21,847 nt of DNA. Source: Candidatus Saccharimonadota bacterium. GTDB taxonomy: Bacteria; Patescibacteriota; Saccharimonadia; Saccharimonadales; UBA4665. This document shows, in pieces, positions 19,854-21,847 of the stretch. Where the stretch lies: positions 1 through 21,847 of the forward strand of contig JARIHB010000190.1 of the NCBI GenBank assembly GCA_029288515.1. Reading direction: 5' to 3'. The notes under the pieces were generated by a model. It saw nothing but the letters and a program-made list of their open reading frames with translations, was not told where the DNA came from and made no database searches. Positions within the stretch are counted from its first letter, which is position 1; the number at the start of each line of letters is the position of its first letter. Made by a program: the position numbers and the translations under genes.

Positions 19854-21209
19854 TTAGGCGGCAGCAATAACGCCAGCCCGCTCCGGTGATATCCACGTAC
19901 CGGCATCGCGGTTGCGCTTGGCGCCTAACTGGCGGGCGTTTATAAGGCATTTGACGATCGCATTGATTTGCACAGCATCCATGATAAAGAAGATGAAGTA
20001 CATTGCCGGCGCATACAGGCTGAGCTTGAGCTTTTGCATGGTGTTGTGATGCTCATCGGGCCAGATAGTCCATAACACATACAGGGTGATGGTTACGTAC
20101 CCGCCAAAGATAATCGCGAACGTATGATATGCCATCGATAGGTATATGACATATCCCAGAATAAATGGCTGGAGCAGCAGGGTCAGCTCGCTCAAAAAAG
20201 CCATAGGTATACGGTAGAGGGTGAGCATTTTGCTGTAGCGGTTGCTGATGTTGCCGAACATATAGCGGTACTTCAACAGGTTTTGCAGGCTGCCGAGCTT
20301 CCAACGGTAGCGTTGGCGGAACAGGGCTTTGTATGTCTGTACACCTTCGGTGCGGGTCACGACATCGGCAGCGTAAATAATGCGTTGGTCGCGGTTGCCA
20401 TCGGCCATGATCTTCATGCTGAGGCCGATGTCCTCGGTTTGGGTGTCGGTGTCGTAGAAGCCAACGCGCTTCAGTACGTCGTAACGGTAAGTAGAAGCTA
20501 CGCCGCCGATAATAAATTCGGAGTTAGTAAGTGTGTAGAATTTCTTTGAGCGATAGCCAACCATGTGCTCGAATTTCTGCAGCATGCCCAATATGGTGTG
20601 CTGTTCCACAATCTGTACATTGGCGGCCACGCCGACGATTTTCGGGTCGTGGAAGTATGCGACTGCCCGCTCGATGGCGCGCGAGTCTAAGGCCGAGTCG
20701 GCATCCAGCGTCATGGTTAGGCCGCCGCGTACGGCGTGCGTCAGCGCGTAATTCAGGCCAGCGGCCTTGCCGCCGTTCTTTGGGCGGGCAAGCAGCGTAA
20801 TGGGCGGCAGGCCATCTTTGGTGCGATAGTACTCGCGTACCATTTTGCCGTTTTTCCGTACCAGGCGCACTGCTGTCTTAGCGGCGTTTTGAGCAATATA
20901 ATCGCGTACCAGCTCGGCGGTGCGGTCGGTAGAAGCGTCGTCGATAACCACAATCGAAACATTTTTATACGTATTCTTACGGACTGTTTCGATGGTGTTA
21001 ATCACACCCATCTGCTCATTATGAGCCGGGATCAGCACTGTAACGTGCGGGTCGGGTGGCAATGGTGTCGCAGACTTTTTCTTGGCAGGCCGGCCACGGC
21101 GCAGCTGCAGAATGTCGTACACGTTTGCGCCGGTTACATACAAACCCAGGTGGATGAAGTTAATCATACCAACGATGGTAAAAATCCAAACAATAATATC
21201 GCGAAACAC
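19854..21209 (-). CDS. Processive family 2 glycosyltransferase (membrane)
   Basis: A 451-residue GT2 enzyme of the BcsA/PgaC/hyaluronan synthase type. Residues 5-26 form a membrane segment. The catalytic domain has HVTVLIPAHNE (55-65), Asp90-Asp91 in VVIDDAST, DAD at 169-171, TED at 258-260 and QRYRW at 299-303, which are the D,D,D,QxxRW residues. C-terminal membrane segments lie at about 340-362, 364-383 and 398-415 and form the export path. It probably polymerises a beta-linked sugar from a UDP-sugar; which sugar is unknown. The start is GTG at 21209 with AGGGAG seven bases upstream, and its promoter gives a leader of about 50 bases, unlike the leaderless genes. No PgaD, BcsB or lyase partner is adjacent. 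Confidence 0.92.
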   Translation of the reverse strand: MFRDIIVWIFTIVGMINFIHLGLYVTGANVYDILQLRRGRPAKKKSATPLPPDPHVTVLIPAHNEQMGVINTIETVRKNTYKNVSIVVIDDASTDRTAELVRDYIAQNAAKTAVRLVRKNGKMVREYYRTKDGLPPITLLARPKNGGKAAGLNYALTHAVRGGLTMTLDADSALDSRAIERAVAYFHDPKIVGVAANVQIVEQHTILGMLQKFEHMVGYRSKKFYTLTNSEFIIGGVASTYRYDVLKRVGFYDTDTQTEDIGLSMKIMADGNRDQRIIYAADVVTRTEGVQTYKALFRQRYRWKLGSLQNLLKYRYMFGNISNRYSKMLTLYRIPMAFLSELTLLLQPFILGYVIYLSMAYHTFAIIFGGYVTITLYVLWTIWPDEHHNTMQKLKLSLYAPAMYFIFFIMDAVQINAIVKCLINARQLGAKRNRDAGTWISPERAGVIAAA

Positions 21210-21264
21210 TTATATACTCCCTGTTGCTGGCGGGCTAACCCCAAACCTTGACAGTAGGTTTGTT

Positions 21265-21293
21265 ATTATATAACAGATTCATGTTTTTGTAAA
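21265..21293 (-). promoter_or_regulatory. Strong promoter of the glycosyltransferase gene
   Basis: On the minus strand TTTACA (21293-21288), a 17-base spacer, and TATAAT (21270-21265). Its -10 half contains ATCTGTTATATAAT, identical to the promoter of Nudix copy 4. Confidence 0.75.
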
Positions 21294-21318
21294 GAGTATA
21301 TGGTAATAGACAGCCAGA

Positions 21319-21347
21319 TTGATCGCCTAAAAGAAAGGTAGTATACT
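21319..21347 (+). promoter_or_regulatory. Promoter of the gene at the right edge
   Basis: TTGATC (21319-21324), a 17-base spacer, TATACT (21342-21347). Predicted transcription start about 21354 gives a leader of only three or four bases before the ATG at 21358. Confidence 0.6.
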
Positions 21348-21357
21348 CTGTAAAATT

Positions 21358-21847
21358 ATGGCATTTGAAGATATTTCGGGGTCGAATGTGTCTGGATATG
21401 ATAGTGATTTTGGAGTACCCGCATCCGGCTATGATAGCTGGCGGGCTGCTATGGATGGTCAGCCAGGCATGGCTACAGGCTCAGAGTTTTTACCCGGCCG
21501 TATGCATGCTGGCGCAGATGCAGCACTGATGCCTTCTGTTGACTACACGCCGACTTCTAGCGTTCCGGCAGGTGCATACCTCCGCCCACAAGAAGTTGAG
21601 GTTACCAAGCTAAGCGGATCGGCTGCCGAGGCGGCAGCGGCGGCTGCTTGCGCATTAAAGCCGCGCCTGCTGGGCGGAACTCGCTTTGTGGGTCCTGATT
21701 TGGAGCGGCCCGACATGCAGTACTTTCAGGAAGCGTGGGTAGATGAAATAGACCGACTCTCTGCCCGGAAGTTTGACGGCGAGTCGAGACCGGACAAAGC
21801 AGCACAAGCTATTCTAGATCAGGCCGATGCGGGCTTGGAGGAAATCG
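21358..21847 (+). CDS. N-terminal part of a protein of unknown function (cut by window edge)
   Basis: An ATG at 21358 opens a frame that runs to the window end for 163 codons without a stop. The first 80 residues are Gly/Ser/Asp/Pro-rich with a repeated SGYDS and look disordered. An alanine run in SAAEAAAAAACALKPRLLGG begins the ordered part, followed by helices rich in Asp and Glu (MQYFQEAWVDEIDRLSARKF). No signal peptide. It is similar in style, but not clearly in sequence, to the 17884-19047 protein. The upstream promoter supports this start. Confidence 0.7.
   Translation, partial: MAFEDISGSNVSGYDSDFGVPASGYDSWRAAMDGQPGMATGSEFLPGRMHAGADAALMPSVDYTPTSSVPAGAYLRPQEVEVTKLSGSAAEAAAAAACALKPRLLGGTRFVGPDLERPDMQYFQEAWVDEIDRLSARKFDGESRPDKAAQAILDQADAGLEEI

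Noticed and set aside
1..21847. CRISPR array, rRNA, insertion sequence or transposase gene
   Set aside because: No regular direct-repeat series, rRNA segment, transposase motif or terminal inverted repeats were found on reading both strands.

Overview
The window looks like a chromosomal segment of a small-genome bacterium that reads the standard genetic code (all three stops are used). Gene content and promoter style would fit Patescibacteria (CPR), perhaps Candidatus Saccharibacteria, but that placement is inference because no rRNA or ribosomal protein gene is present. Composition is near 50% G+C at both ends and visibly more A+T-rich between about 9.8 and 17.8 kb.

Layout. 1-9.6 kb: end of a surface protein; a GntR/YtrA regulator with an ABC ATPase and permease behind a perfect palindromic operator; a membrane-anchored glycerophosphodiesterase; a small exported protein; a two-halved membrane protein; an EamA-type transporter; a SnoaL-like protein; two genes without a recognised function; a radical SAM enzyme. 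9.6-17.84 kb: an accessory island ending at tRNA-Gln(CTG). Intact minus-strand genes (four different Nudix hydrolases, an APH-type kinase, a membrane protein) alternate with 3'-terminal fragments of other genes (two copies of fragment D, three of fragment E), a 5'-truncated Doc-like toxin, a 5'-truncated BrnT-like toxin with an intact BrnA-like antitoxin, tRNA 3'-end scraps, and terminator hairpins standing beside a repeated word TTGGCTGGGCAT. A plus-strand surface operon (zinc metalloprotease plus two anchored proteins) lies inside the island. 17.88-21.85 kb: a large protein of unknown function, a PIG-L deacetylase, a processive GT2 glycosyltransferase, and the start of another unknown gene.

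Two patterns cross the window. First, about fifteen genes have a -10-like hexamer ending exactly 6 or 7 bases before the start codon and no ribosome binding site, so their mRNAs are probably leaderless; operon-internal genes mostly carry Shine-Dalgarno sequences. I used this rule to choose several starts. Second, the island is made of intact genes joined to 3' ends of broken genes at recurring boundaries, which suggests repeated cassette-like insertion next to tRNA-Gln. The enzyme responsible is not visible in the window.
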